Position numbers and translations under genes: made by a program
In this document: in pieces, positions 20,415 to 31,200 of the stretch
Numbering within the stretch: the first letter of the stretch is position 1
Layout of the letters: every line of letters begins with the position of its first letter
The notes under the pieces: model-generated
Told to the model about the DNA's origin: nothing
The model's database searches: none
What the model saw: only the letters and a program-made list of their open reading frames with translations
Origin: Auriscalpium vulgare
Lineage: Eukaryota; Basidiomycota; Agaricomycetes; Russulales; Auriscalpiaceae
Direction: 5' to 3'
Assembly: GCA_019915015.1 (NCBI GenBank)
Contig: JAHBBC010000009.1
Coordinates: 806,001-870,000, forward strand
DNA length: 64,000 bases

Positions 20415-21122
20415 GGTAGTGGTTATGGAAGGGAGCGCCCGAGGTGAGAGGTAAAGGGGAAGGGAGGAAAGTTGAAGGCGAACCACGGAAAAGTTCGCCT
20501 CCTTTTATCCCTTTTCCCCTCCCATTGTTCGGCAAATAGGCGCCCCCAAGACGAACAAAGAGGCATCCGCCGACTTCGTAAAAATCTTCCGACCCTCGAC
20601 CCTGATCCCACGCTAGCGACGCACAGCCGAACGCGCTCGGCAACCAGGTACACCGATTTGGGTATATTTCCAATAGCGCCTAGACCATGATATCATATCT
20701 GACATCATCACGACGTCATCGACCCAATTCAACTTCGCCTCTACCCTCCACATGTTGAAGAGAGCCGATGCTACGCACGGCGGACGATTCCATCCAAGGA
20801 AGGTTATAATTGTAACTCAATTTGCATCACTACATTTGAATGGCAAGTTGTACAATATTCAAATCAATTATTAAAGTACTCGCATACAAGCATTCGTTCG
20901 TAAAGTCTTACGCTGGTTCGAATTCCGGTTCTCATTTTTATATTTTGACTTGGCCCTTTAATATCTGTGTTACAACAACTTTCTATTCTCACAATATCTC
21001 AACCGCAGAGGGCACGCATTACAACGTAATATACAAGACCAGGACATGGAGGGCGATCGAGACGATTCCTGGACGTGAATTAAAATATTCGAATTAGAAT
21101 ATTTCATGCGACATCAAAGTAT
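20415..21122. other. Boundary region: leader of gene C, then AT-rich DNA with a relic exon
   Basis: Up to ~20690 the sequence is GC-rich and pyrimidine-rich on the minus strand (promoter side of gene C). After that it becomes AT-rich. At 20870-20945 a stretch reads on the minus strand as ENRNSNQRKTLRTNACM, a diverged copy of the last exon of the gamma gene next to it (EEQNSKKRKTFPTDACM at ~21185-21123). Confidence 0.5.
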
Positions 21123-22322
21123 TCACATACAAGCGTCCGTTGGGAAAGTCTTACGCTTCTTGGAATTTTGCTCTTCAATTATCTTCTCCAACACGGCAAC
21201 TTCCTTCAAGAGCCTCTGCTCTCGTTCCAGTGTCATCTGGAAGCGATTTTCCTCCAAGTTGCAGAGGTTCGCGAGATTCTAAAGCAACACAATATTACAC
21301 TACGTGGAGGAAGAGACTCGTAAATTCTCACCTTGACTCTACCGGACATATTAAGCGAGGCTACCATGATGTCGTCAATGTCGGGAGGGATAAGCTCTTT
21401 GATAGTGGCGGCGACGTCTTGGATACTTTCGAAATCGCGCAACGCAGCGTCGCTTAAAGGGACTGGGGAATAGAAACAAAGCAGAATATTAAACGAAAGC
21501 CATGACGCAGAATCGAACTTTTACCTCTCTCGAGAACACCTTTTTATGTCATAGATTAGAAAATAAGCAAATTGCGCTATCGTTGTTTAATATACCTTCA
21601 GTTTTGTCGGTTCTCTTTAGATTGGTGTTTTCGTCGACACCGCTCCCTGACACGGCTACGACGCAAATTAGGTCCTCGTATTCATAAAATAAACTTGTCA
21701 TCACCTGGTGGATATGTGAAGTAGATAGCCGTTATTTTGTTAGTACTTGAAGTCAACAGGTCTTAGGAACGGAATACCTTCGTCGTCGCGTTCGTACTCA
21801 ACCACTTCATTGGTGGATTCATCTTCGAGATCGAGGGCCGCGAAATCAAACAGGTTAGCCTCCTCTTCCCGTGAAGCTGTGAAGTCACTCGATGAGACAA
21901 AAGAAAGAAGGAATTCTTTACAAAAAACACGCAACGAATTTTCTCCCACCAGAGGTCTTCGCCAAGCGATCCGTTGTATGTTATATCGACGGGTTTTTTA
22001 GTCAAGAGAATTTTCAAGCAGAATTCGTGGTCATCCCAGTTCTTGAACGCCTTGTTGATGATCGGTCCGTATGCATGACCTTTGTGGTGTTTGTTGAGGA
22101 GGAAACCGAGAGTAGCCTGCATGATAATCTAAGGATGGATTGTTTTAAATAAATGTAAGGATGCGGAATTACTCCTTCCTTTCGAAGTTTCGGCCAGAAA
22201 GGTTTCCGATCCTTTTCCGTCGCTTGAGAGATAGCGTTGGCGGCGTACACGACGCGGGCTTCCAAAACAGCGACGTCGTTGGTCGTTACCGGTTGTGCGT
22301 CGCGCTTTGGGATGGACGACAT
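21123..22322 (-). CDS. Gamma-class WW-motif coiled-coil protein (gamma1)
   Basis: ATG at 22322 (MSSIPKRDAQPVTTND) was chosen over upstream ATGs because the related gene at 48292 also begins MSS-IP. Exon 1 carries LEARVVYAANAISQ. Exon 2, after TTAG near 22131, ends in the family signature ITYNGSLGEDLWWEKIR (TGGTGG complement at 21947-21952). Short acidic exons follow (LDLEDESTNEVVEYERDDE), then a helical exon RDFESIQDVAATIKELIPP (~21440-21330). The last exon is a coiled coil LEENRFQMTLEREQRLLKE with basic SKKRK and the stop at 21123. At least seven exons. The family is not one I recognise. Architecture and basic tail suggest a small nuclear protein that oligomerises (inference). It lies tail-to-head behind beta1 on the same strand. 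Confidence 0.6.
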
Positions 22323-22617
22323 GAGATGATGATGGTTGAGGATAGAGATCGGATTGTCCCGTTTTGGAGAGACGCGTGACGTCATGTGGTTCACTGACAT
22401 AACGGAAGTCACGGTGGTGTTCCCGTCGAACCGTAGAGGGCTTTTCAGAATAGAATAACACCTTGATTAAGTTAAAGAACACTTTTACGAATGGACGTTC
22501 AAACAGATCAACCGATGCCATTTTCGTGACAAGCGAACAACAAGTACAAATCAACGTAAGCCATGAAACGCGTGTGTAAGGTAACTTAGAACCGCTCGCA
22601 GAAAGTCAGTGTTTATT

Positions 22618-24549
22618 CTATTTCACTGTAAAGCACCAGAGGTGGATTAGAAAAGTAATGTGAATATGAATATAAATTACTCGTACCTTGGAAGGTCCTG
22701 CTTCGTCTTGACGAACGCGGCGACGTTTCCTGGCTTCAACCGTCTCGACGAGAGGCTCCGGTTCCAGCTTTAACTTGAGTGCTTCGACTTTCTGCTCGAG
22801 ATCTTGGATTCGAGAGAGCAGTTGGCTGAACTGAAATTTTGACTGTCGGCGCAGGAATAACAAATTCTACGTAAACGTGAGCTATCGTTTACATTCAGTA
22901 TCAAAATTCGAATTTACGGAGAGCCGCAATTCGAGTTCACCCGTCCGCTTGAGGATAGGATTCGACGTCGGATTGAACGCCGTCTTGCCGATAATGAAGT
23001 CCCCTTGCATGTGACGCAGTTCATCGCCAATATTGTTACTGAGTATGTACTCATCCGACACTGGTAAAATATTCAGCAATGAGTATGATGAACAAAACAA
23101 AACACTTACACGTGCGTGGGGCCATATGTACGGGTACGATGCGAACTATGGATACATATTAGCATGGGGATGGCATGATTCGCAAAGGACCGCACCTTTC
23201 CTTGGTCGGCCGCGACCAGTGGATTGCTTCGCTAACTCTGTGAAGTCGCATTAAATTACGAGTTCATTACTTTAATCGAACATACTTGGAACGACGCGCT
23301 TGGCTGCTTTAAACATGGATTAAGTTCTGCGTCTATCAACAATGATAGTCAACTGACGTTGCTTGGCTTTTGCTGAAAGGTAAACATCATGAACATTATT
23401 TATGATGGATCGCATACATCGGATCGTACCTGCACGAGTATTCCTTTTTTTTGGTGCAGCGATGGATTCCGCAACTGCGACATAATTAGTCGGCCGTTGT
23501 GATCTGGTAATACTTTAAAGACGGGTGAATAGATGAGAACACACCGACGCTCTCATCAGATTCTTCGTTGTCGTCTTCGACATCGATATAGTTGACGTCG
23601 TCAAGCTCAGGGGATCCGTACACGGACGGACCTATAATAAAAGGGCCGGTATTAAAAACGTATCGACACTGGTATTAAAGAAAAAACAATACGCTTAACG
23701 GATTCTGCTGCAAGTCAAGCGTAAGGAATACTTTATGACGTGAAGAGAAAACATTAAATTTACCGCTTTTTTTCACGGACTTCTGGACGGTGGGCTCTGC
23801 ATGACAAGTCGCCTGCCGTTACACAAATACACCGAAATAAAAAATCACATACTGTATTCATCATCGGATTCCTTCCCATCAGTATGATCGCTGTCGTTGC
23901 CATCGCCGTCGTTACCCTGGAGGGCACCGCCCTCAGACGCATCTGTCATAAAAGCATGTCAGGAAAAGTCGGTACGTGACGATATACAGTGTACAGGCCT
24001 TCGTCTTCATCAGAACGGTTCTCGATATAAAACTCGTCATTGTTACCTGAACCACGGACGTCTAATCTTTATGAGTACGATACAATCAGTACTGAAGGAA
24101 TACACTAACCAAGATTCATCCACCAGCAGTTGTCTCCAAAGTCTTCAACGGTTTCCGCAGGTTCGAGCTGTATCCGCTCGTACAGTTCGTCGATGACCTC
24201 GCGGCCCACGCACGTCTTGCGCTTTTTGTATATGTCGTTCGCCCAGATGCTCAGGTCCGTCTTGACACCACCGTCCTTTGCGCACTTTTTCGAATGACGA
24301 CTATACGACCCCTGACATATAATATGAAAGCTGACAGTTAAATAAAAAGAAACAAAAGCGTACCAATTCTTGGTACACCAGCCCCATGACTTCGTTGGGC
24401 ACGTCCGCAACATCCGAAACGTTGTAGAAACTCATTGCGATAGCCTCCAATCGTGCGTGCAAGCGTTCGAGTTCACGGTTGTCCTCTTCTCTCTCTTTGA
24501 TTTTCGCATGGTCGACGGTCTTGCGCGCACCCTTGCCCAAGCCGGCCAT
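22618..24549 (-). CDS. Beta-class WW-motif coiled-coil protein (beta1)
   Basis: ATG at 24549 (MAGLGKGARKTVDHAK). Exon 1 contains the beta hallmark RELERLHARLEAI and ends QEL before GTACGC (~24362). Exon 2 (after GTCAG ~24312) holds WANDIYKKRKTCVGREVI and ends VEDFGDNCWWMNLG (TGGTGG complement 24120-24125). Many microexons follow between 24060 and 23100 with acidic content (DGNDSDHTDGKESDDE; DVEDDNEESDE). A conserved exon then reads MQGDFIIGKTAF (~23010), and a coiled-coil exon LLSRIQDLEQKVEALKLKL is followed by basic ARKRRRVRQDE. The frame ends at 22618. A splice site just after GPSK could shorten the tail. It forms a head-to-head pair with alpha1, 408 bp apart. Function unknown; nuclear location inferred from the basic stretch. 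Confidence 0.6.
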
Positions 24550-24957
24550 AAGCAGTAGAGTGTGAGGTATGCGATCGGGCGGGGGTATGGAGAAGGGAGA
24601 AGGACAATGAGAGAAACGGCGATGTCGCAGTAGCGGAGGAAGTCGCGCGTGTCCTAATCCGGTTGTGTATCGACTTCACGTTATCTCATCGCGCAATTCA
24701 CACGCGTCAGGTCATTTGAGACTTGTTTAAGATAGGAAGCGCTGCCTTAAATTGAACGCTGTTGCCTTCACAAGGATGGTACATGACAAGAGGAATGTAA
24801 ATCCGATAGTGAAAGACAGTGAGATTACTTGAAGGGTGAACAATATAGCGATAGATAATATTGACCGCAGCGGATGCATCACATGTCACAGTTACTCCGT
24901 TGTCACGCAAGTCGCGGTGCGTGTTCGTCGTTCTTCTCCTCTCACTACCAACATAAC
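24550..24957. promoter_or_regulatory. Divergent promoter region between beta1 and alpha1
   Basis: A 408-bp gap between two ATGs pointing outward. No open frame runs through it. Such spacing would allow co-regulation of the two genes. No specific operator can be named. Confidence 0.45.
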
Positions 24958-27160
24958 ATGGCGCTCACCTCCGAAAATCGTCCTCCCACTCTCGAGACAG
25001 ACATGGCAAAGGTCAAGGACACATCGACGATTATCGTGCCGAAGTTCTCGTCCGATCTTCCATCAGACGAGAAGCAATTGAGGGGCTACCTGTACCGGCA
25101 CGAAATCCGGTGCATGTCGTCTGGTCGTGCAGTGAAGGAACAGCCGGAGTCGTCGTATGGCACTTATGAAACGGCGATTAAGGCAGAGGTGGTGAGTGTT
25201 GCCTTGTTTTTGTACGCGTCCAGAATAATTTAATTTTGTAGGCGCAACTTGTCCGAGCGTTGGGCAAGTGGGATTCATTGGGCGAAGGCGTCGAGTACGA
25301 ACGGTACGACTGGATCAACGAAACGCGTACCCTCTATCGTAAGGCAAAAACCACCGAGGGATTCAAAGCTCTCCTCCGACACCTAGCGTCTCAGCCGCTG
25401 CCCGAAAACGCGCAAGACGAGTTAGCTGACTCGACCGACTTTTGGTGGGCGACTATTAAAAAAGGTAGGCAGCGAATAATCAATTAACTGATTTCTTAAT
25501 AAATGATTATGCAAACAGAGACGAGCATGAAAGTGCAGGCGACTTTTGACACGGAAGACGAGGATCACGGTGAGTCCCGGATGTGAGAATAATGATCAAT
25601 CCTAATATTCGTATTAAGATAAAATGGACGTTGACGAAACGTCTGTTGGTGACAGTGCCGACAAAGGGGTTGGGCAGCACAAAGCCCCTGCAGTGACAGA
25701 CAAGGGAAAAGGGCGGGCAACGAAGGAAACGGAGGGTACGTCGAGTCGGACCAACATCGTATTTTTAATTCACGGCGTCGAAAAAACAGGTATAGTCGAC
25801 AGAGAGGGCTCGCCTGCGAAGAAGAACAAGTCGCCAGATGGTAGGTCATATTAAATAACATTTGATTACTTAAATGACGTTCTCGCTTTAACAAAACTAG
25901 TAGTTGTCAAGGATAACGCGCCTGGAGCGGGCGTGAAGGAGAAAGCGCGTGCGGCGAAAGAGGGTCCAGAGCCAGAGAGTAAGTGACAAAGAACTAATGT
26001 GAATTTATTAAATTGACGTATTCGAAATAAAAACCTAGACCCCACGAAGAGCGTGCATGCGTCGAGGGGTAACTCACCGGAAGGTATGTCACATTTAAAG
26101 ACCATCGTCTATGTAAATGACGTTGTCGCATAAACCAATTTAGTTGTCGTCAAGGAGAACGTGTCCGTAGCAAAGGCTAAGGACCCGGATGGTAGGTTAC
26201 GTTAAATAAACAAGTCTACACCGCTAAATAAAGAATTCTAGTCATTATGAAGTCGCCCAGGACAACCCGCACCATCAAGTCTAAGGCTATAGTCGAGGGT
26301 GCGAGTCACATCCTATAAATTCACTTAATCTAATGCTCGTACAGATAGTGACGATGACGTTGGTGAGTTTTCAACGAACGTCGAACCGGTTTCCTGTTAA
26401 AGTATCACGAGCAGTGGTCGAGGATAATTCCAGTGCGTTTCATATTTTTTCTGTAACACTATGTTTTCTTCATTAATAGGATGAATTCAGGGTCAAGGGT
26501 GTTGGTTCCTGCCGGTAGACGGGGTCGGTTTGCCAAGGCCAAGGGTAAGTTTAACATCTTACGATTTATATAAATATTCACCATGAGTTCAGGATTCCGT
26601 GGCGAAGAAAAATATTCCGGTAAGTCGCACATGTACACGCATATGAATTAGATGGTCAACCTGACGCTTAAATAATACAGACAAACCAGCAGACCCAATC
26701 TACGGAGATACGCCCTTGCGTGAGTGTGTTTTATAAATAAGTTTGTGGGTATTAATAAAGGATTTAGTATCTGGAGACCACGTTCTCGGAACATCCGTTC
26801 GCGAGGAAGTCGACTATATTCTCGCGACCTCAAAAGCAGTCGAAAACTTTGCGAAGTCAATCAAGACCGGATCAAAGCACGTTTCGGAGGGATACATTCG
26901 CAGCCAGGTATAATTCTCAAATATTTAATGCAGACATAACGATTATTAACATGTTGTAGCATGTCTCGGTGCTGTGGGAAGACGAACGCAACGTCATGTT
27001 GCAAAGAATCGCCGAATTGGAGAGGGAAGTTGAAAGGCTTAAGGTTTCGTCCGGTAAAACATCCCCGAATGTCGCTGCAAAGTCGGGAAAGCGCAAGACC
27101 GTGAACGCTGCGGAACAACCGGTCGCAGGTTCGTCGAAACTGACTTCAGGCAGGCGTTAG
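24958..27160 (+). CDS. Alpha-class WW-motif coiled-coil protein (alpha1)
   Basis: ATG at 24958 (MALTSENRPPTLETD). Exon 1 is 24958-25191 before GTGAGT. Exon 2 (25242-25464) has AQLVRALGKWDSLGEG and ends DSTDFWWATIKK (TGGTGG at 25443-25448). Roughly ten short exons (25519-26720) encode charged, Lys/Glu/Asp-rich linkers (for example VQATFDTEDEDH and PAKKNKSP). An exon at ~26765-26907 encodes REEVDYILATSKAVENF. A last exon from ~26960 carries the coiled coil VMLQRIAELEREVERLK and a basic Ser-rich tail (SGKRKTVN) to the stop at 27160. Several microexon limits are uncertain. It resembles alpha2 at 41412 in exon order and in the pair DEEIHRLLENAKTFENI / REEVDYILATSKAVENF. Function unknown. Confidence 0.6.
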
Positions 27161-27350
27161 TCAGTGTTTTCGTTTTGAATGGTTGATGTACACGGCACGT
27201 TCTGGTTGTTGAGGCGTAGACTCTTGTAACACGGTCAATGAATATGAAATTTGCGTCACGGTATGATGAAAAAGTCAGAAAGTCGAAAATATAAACCATG
27301 AAATGAGTTCGAATATACGACGATGATTAAACTAATATGCATTTGTTTTA

Positions 27351-28294
27351 ATTAAATCTGTGTATATATAATCAAGGATGCCGACCTACCCCAAGCAGTG
27401 CGAAGATTACCGGTATTGTTGTCGGGGAGAAGATGCCGACCGGTTGTCATTTCGTCGTAGTAATACCACTGGCTATTGATACGTATTCGAGAAGTGAAAT
27501 GAGAGCCCCCATAATAAACTATTCCCAGAATACTATATGATCGTCGAACATCGGAAATGTTTACGGTCTAATCTTCATTTGGTTTAATTAAATCTGTGTA
27601 TATATAATCAAGGATGCCGACCTACCCCAAGCAGTGCGAAGATTACTGGTATTGTTGTCGGGGAGAAGATGCCGACCGGTTGTCATTCCGTCGTAGTAAT
27701 ACCACTGGCTATTGATACGTATTCGAGAAGTGAAATGAGAGCCCCCATAATAAACTATTCCCAGAATACTATATGATCGTCGAACATCGGAAATGTTTAC
27801 GGTCTAATCTTCATTTGTTTTAATTAAATCTGTGTATATATAATCAAGGATGCCGACCTACCCCAAGCAGTGCGAAGATTACTGGTATTGTTGTCGGGGA
27901 GAAGATGCCGACCGGTTGTCATTCCGTCGTAGTAATACCACTGGCTATTGATACGTATTCGAGAAGTGAAATGAGAGCCCCCATAATAAACTATTCCCAG
28001 AATACTATATGATCGTCGAACATCGGAAATGTTTACGGTCTAATCTTCATTTGTTTTAATTAAATCTGTGTATATATAATCAAGGATGCCGACCTACCCC
28101 AAGCAGTGCGAAGATTACTGGTATTGCTGTCGGGGAGAAGATGCCGACCGGTTGTCATTCCGTCGTAGTAATACCACTGGCTATTGATACGTATTCGAGA
28201 AGTGAAATGAGAGCCCCCATAATAAACTATTCCCAGAATACTATATGATCGTCGAACATCGGAAATGTTTACGGTCAATTCTTGACTAACGTCG
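27351..28294 (-). repeat. Four tandem copies of a 236-bp unit covering the Helitron 3' coding end
   Basis: The unit (ATTAAATCTGTGTATATAT...) begins at 27351, 27587, 27823 and 28059, an exact 236-bp period with only a few substitutions. The rightmost copy contains the last ~75 codons and the stop of the Helitron protein. The other three are non-coding duplicates beyond its stop. 236 is not a multiple of three, so the copies could not extend the reading frame. Confidence 0.95.
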
Positions 28295-31200
28295 GCCGCC
28301 GAGCCTAATAGGGATACCAATAACACTTTCCCAGCGTTATCTCGAGCATGCAAGCGATTTTGTGTTTCGTGACCACATATCCGACACAAGCGTCCCCGGC
28401 CCGAAGTTTGATCAATCATGTAGCTCGCTGTCGAATCACAATCCATTGCATGCCATAGAGGTGTGGCCATCTCATTATCTACAGTGAGTTCATTACATAT
28501 CACGCAATATTCTTGCCGGCGAACAGGGCCAGTATTTAATATCGTCGTTGAAAGTTGGTACAGGTCTGTACCGTCTTCACGACTTACATCAGGATAGACG
28601 TCGGTTACCTTTCTGCGTAAATAGTCTCTAGCGGCTTCCGGTGTTAAGCTGTTATTGCTCCACAGGGTGTGCATATATAATGTATACGCATTAAGATTCT
28701 TCATAGTAGACATCCAATAACCATTATTGAGTTTGAAGATAGAGTACAAAGTAGTCAATAAACTGTCGTAGGCACAACTGAGGCTGACGGCATCCCAAAT
28801 TAAACCGAATTCAACACTATCATCGTGTTGTACATTGACTTCCGTGCGCGAACGCTTTGCAGGAGGCTCGTGCATGATAAATATAGATTTACTTCCTTGA
28901 GCAGGATTTAACTTGGAGGCAGAGGTAGAGAGTTTTGAATTATTCTTTTTCCGACCATCAATGATTTCCCATGCAACAGGGGGGATTACAGTGACTTTCT
29001 TAAACGGTTTAGATTTGGACCAAGCAATGGAGGAATGAATTCCCGTCGGAACAAATGTCTCCCCTTGGAGATCCTGATATTGCCTGATAAGAGCCGAACG
29101 GTAGGTCGCGTTTAGTGTAGGACTTAACTCGCCCTCGTATTGCATTTCAGTGATATGATTTAAAATCTCTAACTCACGAAGTTCTTGTCTAAGCCATCCT
29201 GATATACCTGCCTGTATTTTTTGTGCATGAAATCCTCTCAGAATCAGAGTATCCGACAAAGAAGAAGATCGCGATAGACAAGTGTAGATTGATTGGTGGT
29301 TTCTACAATGTTGTAAATCCACGACATTGACTGGTCGCGTTCGGCCTTGAGCTTGAAAGTCCGTCATAGAAAAATTAGGAATTATGGGAACCTGTTCGCG
29401 AGATATTTGCATGTCGCGATCACTGCGTGTAGCACAACGGACGGATGTGACTTGTTTCGATAAAGGAATAGTATTTAAAGGTAAGTTAGGGATTTTTATT
29501 GGCGTTGGTGGATGCGTCAATTTCAAGAAAACTACCTCGAGAGCTTGATGATTTTTATCCAATGGATAAGACTTCCATCCGGTAACGGTTGCTTCGGCTC
29601 CATTAGTGACGGAGAGTTCAGTCGCTTCGTTCTTTTTGATCATGACTGGTAAACCTATACATAATGACAGTTTTCCTGGAATGTGATCCGTAGATGCAGG
29701 TCGCAGTTGCCATAATTCGTTCTGATGCTCTTTCACAATATTATCCGATGATCGCAACGGATCTACTAAAGTACGTTTACCACGCTTACCAGTGGCTTTC
29801 TTTTCTTTAGTCGTCCACTTATCCTTTGAATAAAAGTCTTGTAGTTCTTGATTAGTTTCTCGAGCAAAGCGTTTAACCCCCACGGCGTTAATGGCATCTC
29901 GCTGGACATTAAACGCGGTTATAACCGATATATTGCGAAACTTTGGGTCGGAATGTTTAGGTTGATGAGCAGCAGGACCCGCAACTCGAGTCATCAGTAA
30001 GGCAACATCCTCGTCGGTACATGCAGCATACCGCATATTCTCTAGTGCTGTTCTGAAAGCGAGATCCTCGTCAGACTGTATATTTTGTCTCATATTCTGC
30101 TTCAAAATAACCACCACCGTGAACTGATGCCAGAGTGCTTTTCCTAAAACACATTGTTGGGTAATATGGCTGTTAGTCGTATGTATAATACTTTGTGCTT
30201 GAGGTGCATACAACGAAGGATGTCTTCCTGGTGGTGGGAGCTGCGCAAAATCTCCGGCAAAAACCATGTTGATACCACCGAAGGGGTCGCCGGGCATACG
30301 CATGGCATTGCTCATTTGGGCCGAAATGGTATAAAGATTATGACAGTCGACCATGGAAATTTCGTCCAAGAAGATATATTTCACGTGTTTGATGCGATCA
30401 TATATTTCACCCATTGTCGTGATATTTTGCTGGGTGGTAAAGCCATTGATGCCGAGAACTGAATGATAAGTTGAGCCAGATATAAGGGCAGCAGCAGCAC
30501 CAGTTGGTGCTAGAGTTAGAAATTTATGTGATTCATTTCTTTGGGCAAACCATTCCATCAAGGCTTTTATAACCTGTGACTTTCCTGTGCCAGCCATTCC
30601 ACCCAGATAAAATTTTAATTGACTAGCTTCTGGATCCAGAGAATGTTTAGTGATTATACGGAAGGCACGTCTCTGATCGGAATATAACGTAAAGTCTCTT
30701 TCGATTTTATCCATCAACCGTCTTTCTTTCTTGGTCCCTATAATATATCTTTTATCCAGGTACTTTTTATCAACCATTTGAACGACGTTAGTATTGTAGT
30801 GTGGATATTCCCCGCGTCTCAAGTCTTTATTTAAATGAGCAGTTTCTTTCTGACGGTTATCAAGGACCTTTTGTTTTTCTCTATTTAATATGCCCTTCCA
30901 CTCGTTGGGAGCGTGCGCGCCGCCGGATTCAAAGGGTACATTGAAGGATGCACTTGTTTGAGCTGTTGCCCAACCATTATTCTGTAGTAAACTTTCCATT
31001 TGCTGATATTGTATCAGCTTGCGCTCTTCCCTCTTGCCAATTTCTTCCCAGTAGCTCTTAATGACTTCTTTAAAACCGACCTCATCGATTTCGGCGGCGC
31101 CTATCGGCTCGTCTTCATCGCCACTGTCATTGAATGCAAATTTATTATTTTCGTTGTTCATGTTATGTTTACCTTCTCTTCGTTGCGCGGCGTAGTCATC

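Larger units (their letters stand above)
11371..20470 (+). mobile_element. Second Ty3/Gypsy retrotransposon with an antisense gene
   Basis: A complete gag-protease and pol on the plus strand, about 75% identical to element 1 over the reverse transcriptase by eye, followed by a minus-strand multi-exon gene. No LTR pair could be found: neither the 10.9-11.4 kb sequence nor any other recurs around 18.0-18.4 or 20.4-20.8 kb. The element may have lost its LTRs, or its LTR boundaries lie where I cannot recognise them. Both coding frames are intact over their full length. Confidence 0.7.

Noticed and set aside
27351..28294. CRISPR-like array
   Set aside because: The whole 236-bp unit is repeated without unique spacers, in a eukaryotic context.
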